From positions 20,118-84,117 of the forward strand of contig JBEKIU010000001.1 of NCBI GenBank assembly GCA_050011635.1: a stretch of 64,000 nucleotides of DNA, read 5' to 3'. The notes under the pieces were generated by a model. It was not told where the DNA came from. It was given only the letters and a program-made list of their open reading frames with translations, and made no database searches. The position numbers were made by a program, and so were the translations under genes. This stretch comes from Bog-756 sp050011635. GTDB lineage: Bacteria; Actinomycetota; Acidimicrobiia; Acidimicrobiales; RAAP-2. The first letter of the stretch is position 1, and each line of letters starts with the position of its first letter. Of the stretch, positions 42,350 through 50,493 are shown in pieces.

Positions 42350-43344
42350 CAGGCCACTTCCCCGCCGGCGGCCGATCCACTGGACGAGCCGGGCAGGCGT
42401 TCGATGACCCGGAGCCGGGCGGCCTCGGCTCGGCGATTGCGACCCACCTCGTCCTCGGTCGGGCGCCGCGCCCCGCGAGCGACGAGGCGGAACTGCGGGT
42501 CGGCGCCGCAGACGCAGGGAAGGCCGGGTGGGCACCTGCAGTCGTCGGTGGCCATGCGGGTGAAGAACGTCTTCACCAGCCGGTCCTCTCCCGAGTGGTA
42601 GGCGATGACCACGCACCGCCCGCCGGGTCCGAGGAGGTCGAGGGCGTCAGCGAGCGCTGTCTGCAGTTGGTCGAGCTCCTCGTTGACCGTGATCCGGATG
42701 GCCTGGAACACACGACGCGCCGGATGCCCGCCGGTCCGCCGGGTGGCCGCCGGGATGGCCTCCCTCACCACATCGGCCAACTGCCCCGTGGTGGTCAACG
42801 GCCGAGCGGCCACGATGGCGCGCGCGATACGCCGGGCGAACCGTCCTTCACCGTTGTCGGCGAAGATCTCGACCAGGGCTTCCTCGTCGTACTCGTTCAC
42901 GACGTCGGCAGCGGTGCGTCCCGTCGTCGGATCCATCCTCATGTCCAGGACCGCATCGCGACGGTAGGAGAACCCTCGCCCGGGCACGTCCAGCTGGGGT
43001 GAACTGACTCCGAGGTCGAACAAGACCCCACTGAGCCTGTGGTGGCCGGTGGACGACCCGGACCCGTCCTGCAGTTCACGGACGACGTCGCTCAGCGCGT
43101 CGAACCGTGACTGGCGGACCGCGGCCCGGCTCCCGAACGGGGCCAGCTCCTCGGTGGCCGCGGCCACGGCCAGCGGATCACGGTCGATCCCGAGGATCGT
43201 GATGCCGGGGTTGGCCCGGAGCAGGGCGGCGGCGTGGCCCCCACCCCCGAGCGTGGCGTCGACCACCAGGCCCGGGGGCACCGGGCTCAACAGCTCGACC
43301 ACCTCCGTGGTCATGACCGGCTCGTGGTCGAATGTCTGGCTCAT
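42349..43344 (-). CDS. rsmH: 16S rRNA (cytosine-1402 N4)-methyltransferase
   Basis: SAM-dependent methyltransferase (MraW). HEPVMTTEVVELL is the usual beginning, VVDATLGGGGHAAALL the SAM site, then LFDLGVSSPQLDVPGRGFSYRRDAVLDMRMDPT, FADNGEGRFARRIARAIV, GHPARRVFQAIRITVNEEL and VVIAYHSGEDRLVK. ATG 43344 has a GAGGG Shine-Dalgarno with a seven-base spacer and gives 331 residues. An upstream in-frame ATG at 43452 would add 36 residues. Both sites sit inside a long inverted repeat. Confidence 0.96.
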   Translation of the reverse strand: MSQTFDHEPVMTTEVVELLSPVPPGLVVDATLGGGGHAAALLRANPGITILGIDRDPLAVAAATEELAPFGSRAAVRQSRFDALSDVVRELQDGSGSSTGHHRLSGVLFDLGVSSPQLDVPGRGFSYRRDAVLDMRMDPTTGRTAADVVNEYDEEALVEIFADNGEGRFARRIARAIVAARPLTTTGQLADVVREAIPAATRRTGGHPARRVFQAIRITVNEELDQLQTALADALDLLGPGGRCVVIAYHSGEDRLVKTFFTRMATDDCRCPPGLPCVCGADPQFRLVARGARRPTEDEVGRNRRAEAARLRVIERLPGSSSGSAAGGEVA

Positions 43345-43461
43345 CCGCAGTCCCTCGACCGGCACGATGCTTGCGGGTGGAGTGCCGCGACGCTCACTCT
43401 GGAAGCAGGCGGAGGAGGATTCTTCCAGAGATCCGGTCGAGGGACTGCGCATGGGCCAGAC
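43334..43461 (-). ncRNA. Predicted structured leader RNA that occludes the rsmH start
   Basis: In the minus-strand transcript, 43461-43433 and 43362-43334 can pair over 29 positions with only two mismatches; 17 pairs (43449-43433 with 43362-43346) are perfect. The 3' arm contains the rsmH Shine-Dalgarno (GAGGG) and the AUG at 43344. The 70-base loop holds a perfect 9-bp hairpin, CUCUGGAAG (43430-43422) with CUUCCAGAG (43405-43397), whose loop reads CCUCCUCC. Conserved leaders before rsmH (the mraW RNA motif) are described in actinobacteria; whether this is one is not known. The rest of the 419-base gap (43345-43763) shows no other clear feature. Confidence 0.6.
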
Positions 43462-43763
43462 CCGCTCGATGTGTACGTCCTGACGGGCGACGGCGGCCAG
43501 CCCCGATTCGAATGGCGTCGGCCGGCGGCATCCGTCTGACCGCCCTCCGGGCACCAGCGTCTGGACCGGCGCCGTCGACGTGGAGATGGTCCGGATACCG
43601 CTCCGGTCGGCCAAGGCATCCGATCCCCTGGCCCCGCCGGCGGGGTGGTCGGGGCTGATGCGACCGGCGCCGTTCGGCTCGGCGCCGTGGATGCCGGAAT
43701 CGGCGGACCCAGACGGGGGGACGGGAAGGCTGGCGCGTACGACATGGAGGCGCACCGGGGCAC

Positions 43764-44183
43764 TCAGCCGTCGTCGCCCTGGGTGAGTCGTTCCTCCTCG
43801 GGCAGCACCTTTTGGTCCCAGGTCTCCCGGTTCCACAGCTCCACCCGGTCGATCGCCCCGAGGACCAAGACGTCTCCCACCAGGCCGGCGTAGGCCCGGA
43901 GGCGTGACGGAATGGCCATCCGTCCCTGCCGATCGATCTCCAGCTCGTGGGAGGTCGAAGCCCACAACCGCACCAGGTTGCGGTCGCTCCTCCCGGTGGC
44001 CGCCCGCTCCAGCATGCTCTCCATCTGCAGCTCGAACTGGTCCGGCGTCCACAGCGACAAGCACCCGTCCTGATATTCGGTCAAGTAGCCGCCGTGCTCG
44101 AACGGTCCGCGGAACTTCGACGGGAGGATCACCCTTCCCTTGTCGTCGAGCGAGTGCTCGTACCTGCCGAAGAACCGTGCCAC
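43764..44183 (-). CDS. mraZ: Transcriptional regulator MraZ
   Basis: AbrB-like DNA-binding protein of 139 residues with two SpoVT-AbrB repeats: FFGRYEHSLDDKGRVILPSKFR and HELEIDRQGRMAIPSRLRAYAGL. MraZ forms rings and represses the division and cell wall (dcw) operon it heads. GTG 44183 places the family start three residues before FGRYEH; GGGAG lies about nine bases upstream. The tail ERLTQGDDG is short. Typical first gene of the dcw cluster. Confidence 0.95.
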   Translation of the reverse strand: MARFFGRYEHSLDDKGRVILPSKFRGPFEHGGYLTEYQDGCLSLWTPDQFELQMESMLERAATGRSDRNLVRLWASTSHELEIDRQGRMAIPSRLRAYAGLVGDVLVLGAIDRVELWNRETWDQKVLPEEERLTQGDDG

Positions 44184-44240
44184 TGGTGATTGCTCCCACA
44201 ATGCTCCCCGCAGTGCCCGAAACCCGATTGTCAGGTTCCT

Positions 44241-44291
44241 CCCTTTCACACCACTTTGCGCCACTTTACGCCCCTGACCCCCACTGGTCAA
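44241..44291 (-). promoter_or_regulatory. mraZ (dcw) promoter with a row of MraZ boxes
   Basis: On the minus strand -35 TTGACC (44291-44286), a 17-base spacer and -10 TAAAGT (44268-44263); start near 44256. Over it lie 7-base boxes repeated every 10 bases: CCAGTGG (44287-44281), TCAGGGG (44277-44271), AAAGTGG (44267-44261), AAAGTGG (44257-44251) and GAAAGGG (44247-44241). AAAGTGK repeats with three-base spacers are a described MraZ binding pattern, so self-repression is expected. Confidence 0.75.
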
Positions 44292-44390
44292 CCACTCGGA
44301 CCCAATGCGGGCGCAGCCCGGACGGAACGATCGGTGCGGTCGGCCTCCGGCGACGCGCACGGGTTGGACCCGGTGGAGGCCGCGAGGCGC

Positions 44391-44465
44391 GGATCGACGC
44401 CGGCCGGTGCCGTCGGATCGACATCGGGTCGGTGCCGCCGGATCGACGTCGGGCCGGTGCCGTCC
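44391..44465. repeat. 24-26-bp direct repeat, three copies
   Basis: Three near-identical copies starting GGATCGAC and ending CGGTGCCG(T/C)C at 44391-44414, 44415-44439 and 44440-44465. They fill much of the stretch between the mraZ promoter and the ligase-like gene (44292-44518), where no gene is seen. Confidence 0.75.
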
Positions 44466-44518
44466 ATCGGGACGGACAGGGACCTGCGGGCAGGCCCCAG
44501 GGCCGGCCTGGCGGAGGA

Positions 44519-45232
44519 TCAGGGCAGTGCGGCGACCACCGACACGGCGACCTCACGCCCCTCGATCGGACCCTGACCGGCCTGCTCGCTGAGGTCCGAC
44601 ACCCCGACGGCGGCCCCGCCCAGGCCCACGAGGGCGGCCTCACGTTCCAGGACCGACAGGGTCAGCAGGTCGACGAGCCGGGCGGGATCCCAGTGCAGGT
44701 AACAGGCCCCGTGGAACCAGGCGCCATGGCGGTTCCTGCGCTGGGCCAGACCGACCACCTTGCGACCGTCTGCGGTGACCACTTCGCCGGTCCCGACCCC
44801 CCCGAAGCAGACCGACGTGGCCCAGCGGGTGCACGCCACGTATCCCTGGCGATGGGCGGACACCCCGTTGATTCCCGATCGGCCGAGGGCTGCCGTCCAG
44901 GTCTCCCCCAACCAGTCGAATGCCCGACCCACGTCGTCCGTCCACAGCGGATCGCCCGCCGGTAGCCAGGCGTCGACCCATACCGGGTCCGCCGGCGTCA
45001 CCAGCACGGCTCCCCCACCGGACCTCCTCCGGGCCACCGCGACCCCGTCCGCACTGGCTCTGGCCCCATCGACCAGGGACGCAGGTTGGGTGGAGCCGAG
45101 CACCACGGCCGCCTCGGTCACATGGCACACCGCCAGCGCACGCCCCTCGGGGCGTTCGAGGACCGCCGGCCAGGCGTCGTGGAGGACGGCCGCACTCCCC
45201 GTGCGTTCCTCGACCCTCCACTCATCTGACAC
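44519..45232 (-). CDS. Lipoate-protein ligase A family (biotin/lipoate ligase fold) protein
   Basis: A 237-residue protein with the LplA motifs VAVARRRSGGGAVLVTP (about 65-81) and GRKVVGLAQRRNRHGAWFHGACYL (about 155-178), where the lysine contacts the acyl-adenylate. LplA enzymes attach lipoate or octanoate to dehydrogenase subunits. The N-terminal half is shorter and less conserved than in E. coli LplA, so octanoyltransferase (LipM-like) activity or another acyl substrate is possible. Stands alone upstream of mraZ on the same strand. Confidence 0.8.
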   Translation of the reverse strand: MSDEWRVEERTGSAAVLHDAWPAVLERPEGRALAVCHVTEAAVVLGSTQPASLVDGARASADGVAVARRRSGGGAVLVTPADPVWVDAWLPAGDPLWTDDVGRAFDWLGETWTAALGRSGINGVSAHRQGYVACTRWATSVCFGGVGTGEVVTADGRKVVGLAQRRNRHGAWFHGACYLHWDPARLVDLLTLSVLEREAALVGLGGAAVGVSDLSEQAGQGPIEGREVAVSVVAALP

Positions 45233-45279
45233 CCGACCATGTTCCCATCAGCCGGCGGAGCTCCATCACCCGCCAACGC

Positions 45280-45894
45280 TCAGGCCGTCATCGGCACCCG
45301 ACGATCAACACCCGCGCCCAGGTAGGTGTCCCAGTCCTCGCTCCCGCCCCCGCAGAGGGCCAGCAGCTGCACGCGATGGCGGGGCGCCGCCGGAACCGAC
45401 CGCAGGATCATCCCCACCTCGTGCGGCAACCGATCCTCTTTGCGGGTGTTGCACCGGCGGCAGGCGGCGACCACGTTCTCCCAGGTGTGAGGTCCGCCCT
45501 TGCTGCGCGGGATGACGTGGTCGAGGTTCTCGGCCGCCGACCCGCAGTACTGGCACCGCGAACCGTCGCGGGCGAAGACCGTTCGCCGGTTCACCGCCAC
45601 CCGGTAGTGGCGCGGTACCTGCACGTAGCGCACCAAGCGGACCACGGAGGGTTCGGGAACCGTCAACCGCTCGGCACGGAACACGCGCTCGGTGGTGTGG
45701 ACGAGCTCGGCCTTCGTGTCGAGCACCAGGAGCACCGCCCGCCGGGAGGACACGATCCCGAGTGGCTCGAACGTCGCGTTGAGCACGAGCGCCCGCCGGG
45801 ACGGGGACATCGGTGATCGCACCGGTTCGGATACGTCGGAAGCCGCCCTCTTGGAGGTCGCCGTCTTGGCCGCGAGCTTCGTTCGTCGATCCAT
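45280..45894 (-). CDS. HNH endonuclease family protein
   Basis: A 204-residue protein. ALVLNATFEPLGIVSSRRAVLLVL and VRLVRYVQVPRHYRVAVNRRTVFARDGSRCQYCG lead into the HNH motif LDHVIPRSKGGPHTWENVVAACRRCNTRKEDR with two CxxC zinc pairs. This group is widespread in actinobacteria and of unknown role. ATG 45894 follows a TAATTT -10 element (45908-45903) by eight bases, so it is leaderless or nearly so. The ATG at about 45810 (MSPSRRALVLN) is closer to the usual family start. Confidence 0.87.
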   Translation of the reverse strand: MDRRTKLAAKTATSKRAASDVSEPVRSPMSPSRRALVLNATFEPLGIVSSRRAVLLVLDTKAELVHTTERVFRAERLTVPEPSVVRLVRYVQVPRHYRVAVNRRTVFARDGSRCQYCGSAAENLDHVIPRSKGGPHTWENVVAACRRCNTRKEDRLPHEVGMILRSVPAAPRHRVQLLALCGGGSEDWDTYLGAGVDRRVPMTA

Positions 45895-45905
45895 CAATCC
45901 GAAAA

Positions 45906-46274
45906 TTAGCCTGAGTGGGTCGCATCCAGGCGACTGGGCGACGAACCGGTCGACCCCGCCCTTCCACCCGTCCTGCCGCGTCGGTCTGTGGAGCGGCACC
46001 ACTCGAGGTAGGAGATCACATCGGACGGCTCCGGCGAAGCGTCCGGGCTCCCGTAGGCGGTGACCATCCGGAAGGCCCACAGTCGCCGGTCGGGTAGCGG
46101 GAGATGCGGCGGGGACCTCCACCAACCGGGCGCAGCCAGGCGTCCGAGGGCTCCGAGCGCGGCCCACCAGAGGTCCGGACGCCGCAGCACCGCCTTGGCC
46201 ATCGCCGCGTTGGCCGGAACCACCTTGGCCGCCGTGCCCTGGGGGGACAGAGCATCCGGACCCGCCGAGGTCAC
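45906..46274 (-). CDS. Small conserved protein of unknown function
   Basis: 122 residues from GTG 46274, which overlaps the stop of the ROK gene (GTGA). The central part VVPANAAMAKAVLRRPDLWWAALGALGRL and WAFRMVTAYGSPDASPEPSDVISYLEWCRST looks conserved and well folded; the last 30 residues are Arg/Gly/Ser-rich. No signal peptide. Similar short proteins occur in other actinobacteria as far as I recall, but I cannot assign a function. Confidence 0.7.
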   Translation of the reverse strand: MTSAGPDALSPQGTAAKVVPANAAMAKAVLRRPDLWWAALGALGRLAAPGWWRSPPHLPLPDRRLWAFRMVTAYGSPDASPEPSDVISYLEWCRSTDRRGRTGGRAGSTGSSPSRLDATHSG

Positions 46275-47254
46275 GACAGGCTCCTGCCGGCGGCCACGGC
46301 GGACAGTGCCCGGCGTCCCACGACCGCCGCCCCCACCAACGGTCCATCGGCGCCCAGTCCGGCGGGGATGATCCGGGTCGCTCTCGAGAAGTCGAGCCGG
46401 GCCCGTCGCCCGATCTCCTCCTGGGCGGCATCGAAGAACGACCTCCCGAAACCGAGGGCCACGGAGCCCGCGACCACGGCCAACTGGAGGTCCAACAGAT
46501 TTGCCACCGAGGCGACGGCCCGGCCGGTGAGAGTGCCGGTGCGTCGGCGTACCGGTTCTGGGGCCTCCGAAGCAGGATGACCGGTCATCGCCTCGATGGA
46601 CAGCCCGGATGCTTCCGCCTCCAGACAACCCCGTCCCCCGCACACGCACACCCGGCCATCCGGTTCGACCACCACATGCCCGATGTGCCCGGCATTCCCC
46701 TGGGCTCCGTCGAGCAGCCGACCATCGAGCACGATGCCGGCGCCGATACCGGTCGACACCACCATGGCGAGGTAGTTGTCCAGCCCCTGGGCCGCGCCGA
46801 GCCAGCCCTCGCCGAGCGCCAACGCCTTGGCGTCGTTGTCGACAGCAACCAAGAGTCCGGTCTCCGCGGCCAATCGGTCGCGCAGAGGGAAGTCGACCCA
46901 TGCCCGGATATTGAGCGGCGACACCGTCTCGCCGCCGGGCAGCATCGGCCCGCCACATCCGACACCGCAGACGTCAGGGGCCAACGACGTCTTGGATCTG
47001 ACCTCGGTCACCAGCATGGCCAGCGCGCCGAAGACCGCCTCTGCCTCATGGGTCTCGGGCGTAGCCACGTGCTCCGCGCCCACGATGGACCCGGTGCCGT
47101 CCACGAGGGCGGCGGCCAACTTCGTCCCGCCGATGTCGATGGCCAACACCACGGTGCCATCTCCGGCCCGCGGCCCCCCGCCATCCGACCGCCCGGGCCG
47201 ACCCTCGGGAACAACGGTCAAGGAGAGTTCAGTCGTCGCGGTGGAAGCGGCCAC
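46271..47254 (-). CDS. ROK family sugar kinase (glucokinase-like)
   Basis: VVLAIDIGGTKLAAALVDG is the ATP loop, VDNDAKALALGEGWLG holds the catalytic Asp, STGIGAGIVLDGRLLDGAQGNAGHIGH the sugar site, and CVCGGRGCLEAEASG the zinc-binding ROK signature. It most likely phosphorylates glucose or a related hexose. GTG 47254 would overlap the DUF3040 gene by 26 bases; TTG 47221 is an alternative start. Product up to 327 residues. Confidence 0.88.
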   Translation of the reverse strand: MAASTATTELSLTVVPEGRPGRSDGGGPRAGDGTVVLAIDIGGTKLAAALVDGTGSIVGAEHVATPETHEAEAVFGALAMLVTEVRSKTSLAPDVCGVGCGGPMLPGGETVSPLNIRAWVDFPLRDRLAAETGLLVAVDNDAKALALGEGWLGAAQGLDNYLAMVVSTGIGAGIVLDGRLLDGAQGNAGHIGHVVVEPDGRVCVCGGRGCLEAEASGLSIEAMTGHPASEAPEPVRRRTGTLTGRAVASVANLLDLQLAVVAGSVALGFGRSFFDAAQEEIGRRARLDFSRATRIIPAGLGADGPLVGAAVVGRRALSAVAAGRSLS

Positions 47255-47603
47255 GGATCCAGTCGCGTGGATCGTGGACGGTATTGCTCAGATTACGGCT
47301 GTGCAGCGACCGCGAGATGTCGTCGATGCCGGCCTTCCCCATACGCCGCGCATTGTTGGCGAAGACCACGCCCGACAGGAACATCACCACGACGCCTGCG
47401 AATCCCAGGACCACCGAACGCGAGAAGGTGAAGAACATGAAAACCAGGGCGGCCACGAACACCAGCGCCGACCAGATGCAGTACCTTCCGGCATGCCTGT
47501 ACACCGTCTCCGAGCGGACGCGCTCGGCGAAGTCCGGATCCTCCTGATAGAGGGACTGCTCCAGCTCATGCAGGATGCGTTGTTCGTGTTCAGAGAGCGG
47601 CAA
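47229..47603 (-). CDS. DUF3040 membrane protein
   Basis: Starts MPLSEHEQRILHELEQSLYQEDPDFAERV, the hallmark of DUF3040, followed by two membrane helices (about 40-85) and a charged tail. TTG 47603 is the start because GAGGAG lies eight bases upstream and the family always begins with (M/L)PLSEHEQ. 124 residues. Function unknown; in other actinobacteria it often lies near dinB and the dcw cluster, as here. Confidence 0.9.
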   Translation of the reverse strand: MPLSEHEQRILHELEQSLYQEDPDFAERVRSETVYRHAGRYCIWSALVFVAALVFMFFTFSRSVVLGFAGVVVMFLSGVVFANNARRMGKAGIDDISRSLHSRNLSNTVHDPRDWIRGRFHRDD

Positions 47604-47749
47604 CGACTCGTCTCCTCGCCCGGTCGTCAATGGCGGTGGCAATCGACCATCTCATCCTCGCGCAACCCCCACTCGAACACACTGCGCAACCACAAAGCCT
47701 TGACCACGGCCTGCTGCAATCTTTACCACACCCGACCGTTTTCCAAGCA

Positions 47750-47774
47750 CCGCCACCATATTACAAGGTGGCGG
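47750..47774 (-). terminator. Hairpin directly after dinB
   Basis: CCGCCACC (47774-47767 in transcript order) pairs with GGTGGCGG (47757-47750) across a nine-base AT-rich loop, starting one base after the dinB stop. The stem is perfect, but no U-run follows. The 172 bases between dinB and DUF3040 (47604-47775) hold no gene. Confidence 0.5.
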
Positions 47775-47775
47775 C

Positions 47776-49248
47776 TCATTCATCATCCCGGACCTTGGGT
47801 GCGGCCGCAGATGGGCCCCACTGGGCCTCTCCCCGGCGCCGGATCCGAAGCCCGTCTGCCCCCACCAGGGATGCAGGTCCGACCGACGACCCACCGTAGC
47901 GGGCCCGGATAGCGTCGACGGCAGCCGTCACCGGACCCCAGGAGCGCTGGATCCGCTCGGCTTCGTCGTCGGCCCTGAGCACGGGATCGTCGGGGCCGAC
48001 AGTCCAGGATGGCGGGCCGCTGGAGGTGTCTTGTATCGGCGCTCCGTCGGCATCGCCGCCGACGGTCGGGTGGCCCGGACCCGGGTCGACGGAGCCGAGA
48101 TCGAGGCTCAGCTGGGTCCCCACCTCCTCCCGATCGAAGCCGGACAGGCTGACTCCCAGGAGTCGAACCCCAGACGTCAGATCGACCGAGTCCAGTAGTG
48201 CGGCGGCCACTGCTCCGATGGCCGGTGAGGCGTCGATCGGTGCGCCCATGGTGTGGGACCGTGTGATGAGGGAGAAGTCCCCAAATTTGATCTTGATGGT
48301 GATGGTCCGGGCGGAGAGCTCGGCACGACGAAGAGCGGTCGCCGAGGCATCCACCATGCGCACCAAGTGCCTCTGGAGCTCACCACGGTCCCAGAGGTCG
48401 GACCCAAAGGTCTCCTCGTGTCCGATCGACTTGGCCACCTGGTCGGGCACCACCGGGCGGGGGTCATAGCCACGGGACAGGGCAGCCAGATGCGCTCCCT
48501 GCGCAGCGCCCAGATACCGCTCCAGCGCGCCGGGAGCCAGGGCGGCAATGTCACCCACCGTGTTGATCCCGAGGGACGCGAGCCGACGGCCGGTGACCGG
48601 TCCGACTCCCCACAGGGCGCGCACCGGCAACGGGTGCAGGAACTCGAGCTCACCGTCCGGCGGGACCACGACCACTCCTGGACCGGGGGTGATCCCCCTC
48701 CGGTCGGCAACCGGCTTAGCGGCCTTCGAGGCCAACTTGGCCATCAGCTTGGAGCGACCCACGCCCACCGAGCAGGTCAGCTCGAGCTCCTCGGTCACCC
48801 TCCGGCGAATCGACTCCGCGATGGTCATACCGTCTCCGAGGAGCTGCCTCGAACCGGTCACGTCGAGAAACGCTTCGTCGAGTGAGATCCCCTCGACCAG
48901 CGGGGTCACCGATTCGAAGATGTCGTGCATCTTCCCGCTCTCCTCCACATACCGGTGGAACCGGCCGTCCACGAACACCGCCCCCGGGCAGAGGCGGCGA
49001 GCCATCGACGACGGCATCGCCGAATGAACACCGAACATCCGGGCCTCGTAGGTGCAGGCGGCCACCACACCGCGACTCCCGGAGCCACCCACGATCACCG
49101 GAAGCCCGCGGAGTGACGGATCGTCGAGCACCTCCACCGAGGCGAAGAAGGCATCCATGTCGACATGGAGGATCACCCGATCCCAGACAGAGGAGCCGGC
49201 GGGCACCGTCGGCGCGAATCCGGTCGGCCCCGACCCCGACTCACCCAC
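47776..49248 (-). CDS. dinB: DNA polymerase IV (Y-family)
   Basis: Translesion polymerase. VILHVDMDAFFASVEVL carries the first catalytic Asp, GISLDEAFLDVTGS the SLDE pair, CSVGVGRSKLMAKLASKAAKP the palm, and WGVGPVTGRRLASLGI the helix-hairpin-helix. QLSLDL near residue 395 is a sliding-clamp binding peptide. The 100-residue C-terminal extension after it is unusual but seen in actinobacterial DinB. GTG 49248 overlaps the PIG-L stop; a GTG immediately before ILHVDMD is also possible. Confidence 0.92.
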   Translation of the reverse strand: MGESGSGPTGFAPTVPAGSSVWDRVILHVDMDAFFASVEVLDDPSLRGLPVIVGGSGSRGVVAACTYEARMFGVHSAMPSSMARRLCPGAVFVDGRFHRYVEESGKMHDIFESVTPLVEGISLDEAFLDVTGSRQLLGDGMTIAESIRRRVTEELELTCSVGVGRSKLMAKLASKAAKPVADRRGITPGPGVVVVPPDGELEFLHPLPVRALWGVGPVTGRRLASLGINTVGDIAALAPGALERYLGAAQGAHLAALSRGYDPRPVVPDQVAKSIGHEETFGSDLWDRGELQRHLVRMVDASATALRRAELSARTITIKIKFGDFSLITRSHTMGAPIDASPAIGAVAAALLDSVDLTSGVRLLGVSLSGFDREEVGTQLSLDLGSVDPGPGHPTVGGDADGAPIQDTSSGPPSWTVGPDDPVLRADDEAERIQRSWGPVTAAVDAIRARYGGSSVGPASLVGADGLRIRRRGEAQWGPSAAAPKVRDDE

Positions 49249-49951
49249 CGAGGCGCAACCTCCGGAACCCCTCCGCGTGGGCCACGCCGGCCTGGCGGCC
49301 GGCGTCCTCTGCACCCAGCCTGACCGACGTCGAGGCCCACTCCACGCCGTCGGGGAACTGGCTCCGGTGGCATCCGACCGCCTCGCCCTTGATGTCGATG
49401 GTGGTCGAGATGTCCACCCACACGTCGGGTTCGAGTGTCCCCGACAGCAACACCGTGTCCACCTGATGGGCCGGTCCGGCGTCGGGAAAGTAGTGAGGGA
49501 GCGATGCGGCCGGTGCCACGGCGTCGAGCACCGCCCAGCCGGTCAGGCGGTGGTCGCGATGATTGAAGTACTCCTGCCCGAAGAAGACCGCGGTCGGGTC
49601 GGGGCAGAGGACGATCTCGGGTCGGAGGCGTCGAACCGCGGCCACCAACGCCTCACGGAACACGGCGTCGTCGACCAGCTCCCCGTCCGGATAGTTGAGC
49701 CGCTCCTGACCGGCCACACCCAGCAAGGTGCCCGCTGCCGCGGCCTCGGTCACCCGTTGGGCGCTCAGCTCATGAGGGTCGAGCGACGGGTCGCGGGAGC
49801 CCTTGCCCCCGTCGGTGCACAGCAGCACCGTCACCTCGCAACCAGCCTTGGCCCATACCGCCAGAGTGCCTCCGCAGGAGACGTCCGGGTCGTCAGGATG
49901 GGCGTAGATGGCCAGCGCCCGTGCCGGCGCGTCGACCAGGAGCTCGGCCAC
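49241..49951 (-). CDS. PIG-L family deacetylase (LmbE-like)
   Basis: Zinc-dependent N-deacetylase of 236 residues. YAHPDDPDVSCGGTLA holds the HPDD zinc/catalytic motif (about 17-21) and FNHRDHRLTG the second zinc histidines. Actinobacterial relatives are MshB and Mca of mycothiol metabolism; length and sequence do not decide which. GTG 49951 lies three bases after the nrdR stop, so both are co-transcribed. Confidence 0.9.
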   Translation of the reverse strand: MAELLVDAPARALAIYAHPDDPDVSCGGTLAVWAKAGCEVTVLLCTDGGKGSRDPSLDPHELSAQRVTEAAAAGTLLGVAGQERLNYPDGELVDDAVFREALVAAVRRLRPEIVLCPDPTAVFFGQEYFNHRDHRLTGWAVLDAVAPAASLPHYFPDAGPAHQVDTVLLSGTLEPDVWVDISTTIDIKGEAVGCHRSQFPDGVEWASTSVRLGAEDAGRQAGVAHAEGFRRLRLGG

Positions 49952-49954
49952 GAT

Positions 49955-50428
49955 CTAGCCACCCTGTCCTTTCGGCGCCGTCGTCTTGGTCAACAGACCG
50001 ACCTCGCGCCGGAAATCATCGACGCCCTCGAATCCCTTGTACACGCTGGCGAACCGGAGATAGGCCACCTCGTCGACGACCCGAAGGCGCTCGAGCACCG
50101 CCAGGCCGACCTGCTCCGAGGTCGGCTCGGATCCATCCTCCCGAAGTTCATCCTCGACCTCGTGTGCCACCACTTCGAGTTGCGCCTCGGACACTGGACG
50201 GTTCTTCGTCGCCGCCCGCAGGCCGTCGATGACCTTGCCCCGGTCGAACACCTGGCGTGCGCCGGAGCGCTTGATGACCATCAACGGGATCTCATCGATC
50301 CGTTCGAACGTCGTGTAGCGGTGTCCGCATCCGGCACATTCACGCCGCCGCCTGATGGCTGCACCGTCCTCGGCCATTCGGGAATCGACCACCCGGTCGT
50401 CGTCAGCCAGACACCAAGGACAACGCAC
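49955..50428 (-). CDS. nrdR: Transcriptional repressor NrdR
   Basis: Represses ribonucleotide reductase genes. N-terminal zinc ribbon CPWC...CAGCGHRYTTFER and an ATP-cone domain (VIKRSGARQVFDRGKVIDGLRAATKNRPVS) that senses ATP/dATP. 157 residues from GTG 50428. The order lexA / LysM protein / nrdR equals M. tuberculosis Rv2720-Rv2719c-Rv2718c. Confidence 0.97.
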   Translation of the reverse strand: MRCPWCLADDDRVVDSRMAEDGAAIRRRRECAGCGHRYTTFERIDEIPLMVIKRSGARQVFDRGKVIDGLRAATKNRPVSEAQLEVVAHEVEDELREDGSEPTSEQVGLAVLERLRVVDEVAYLRFASVYKGFEGVDDFRREVGLLTKTTAPKGQGG

Positions 50429-50493
50429 ACCACGAGGCTAGTGCCCAGCCATTGACCCCACCCCGTCAGCAGGTGTCCACAATCGTCCCCGGG

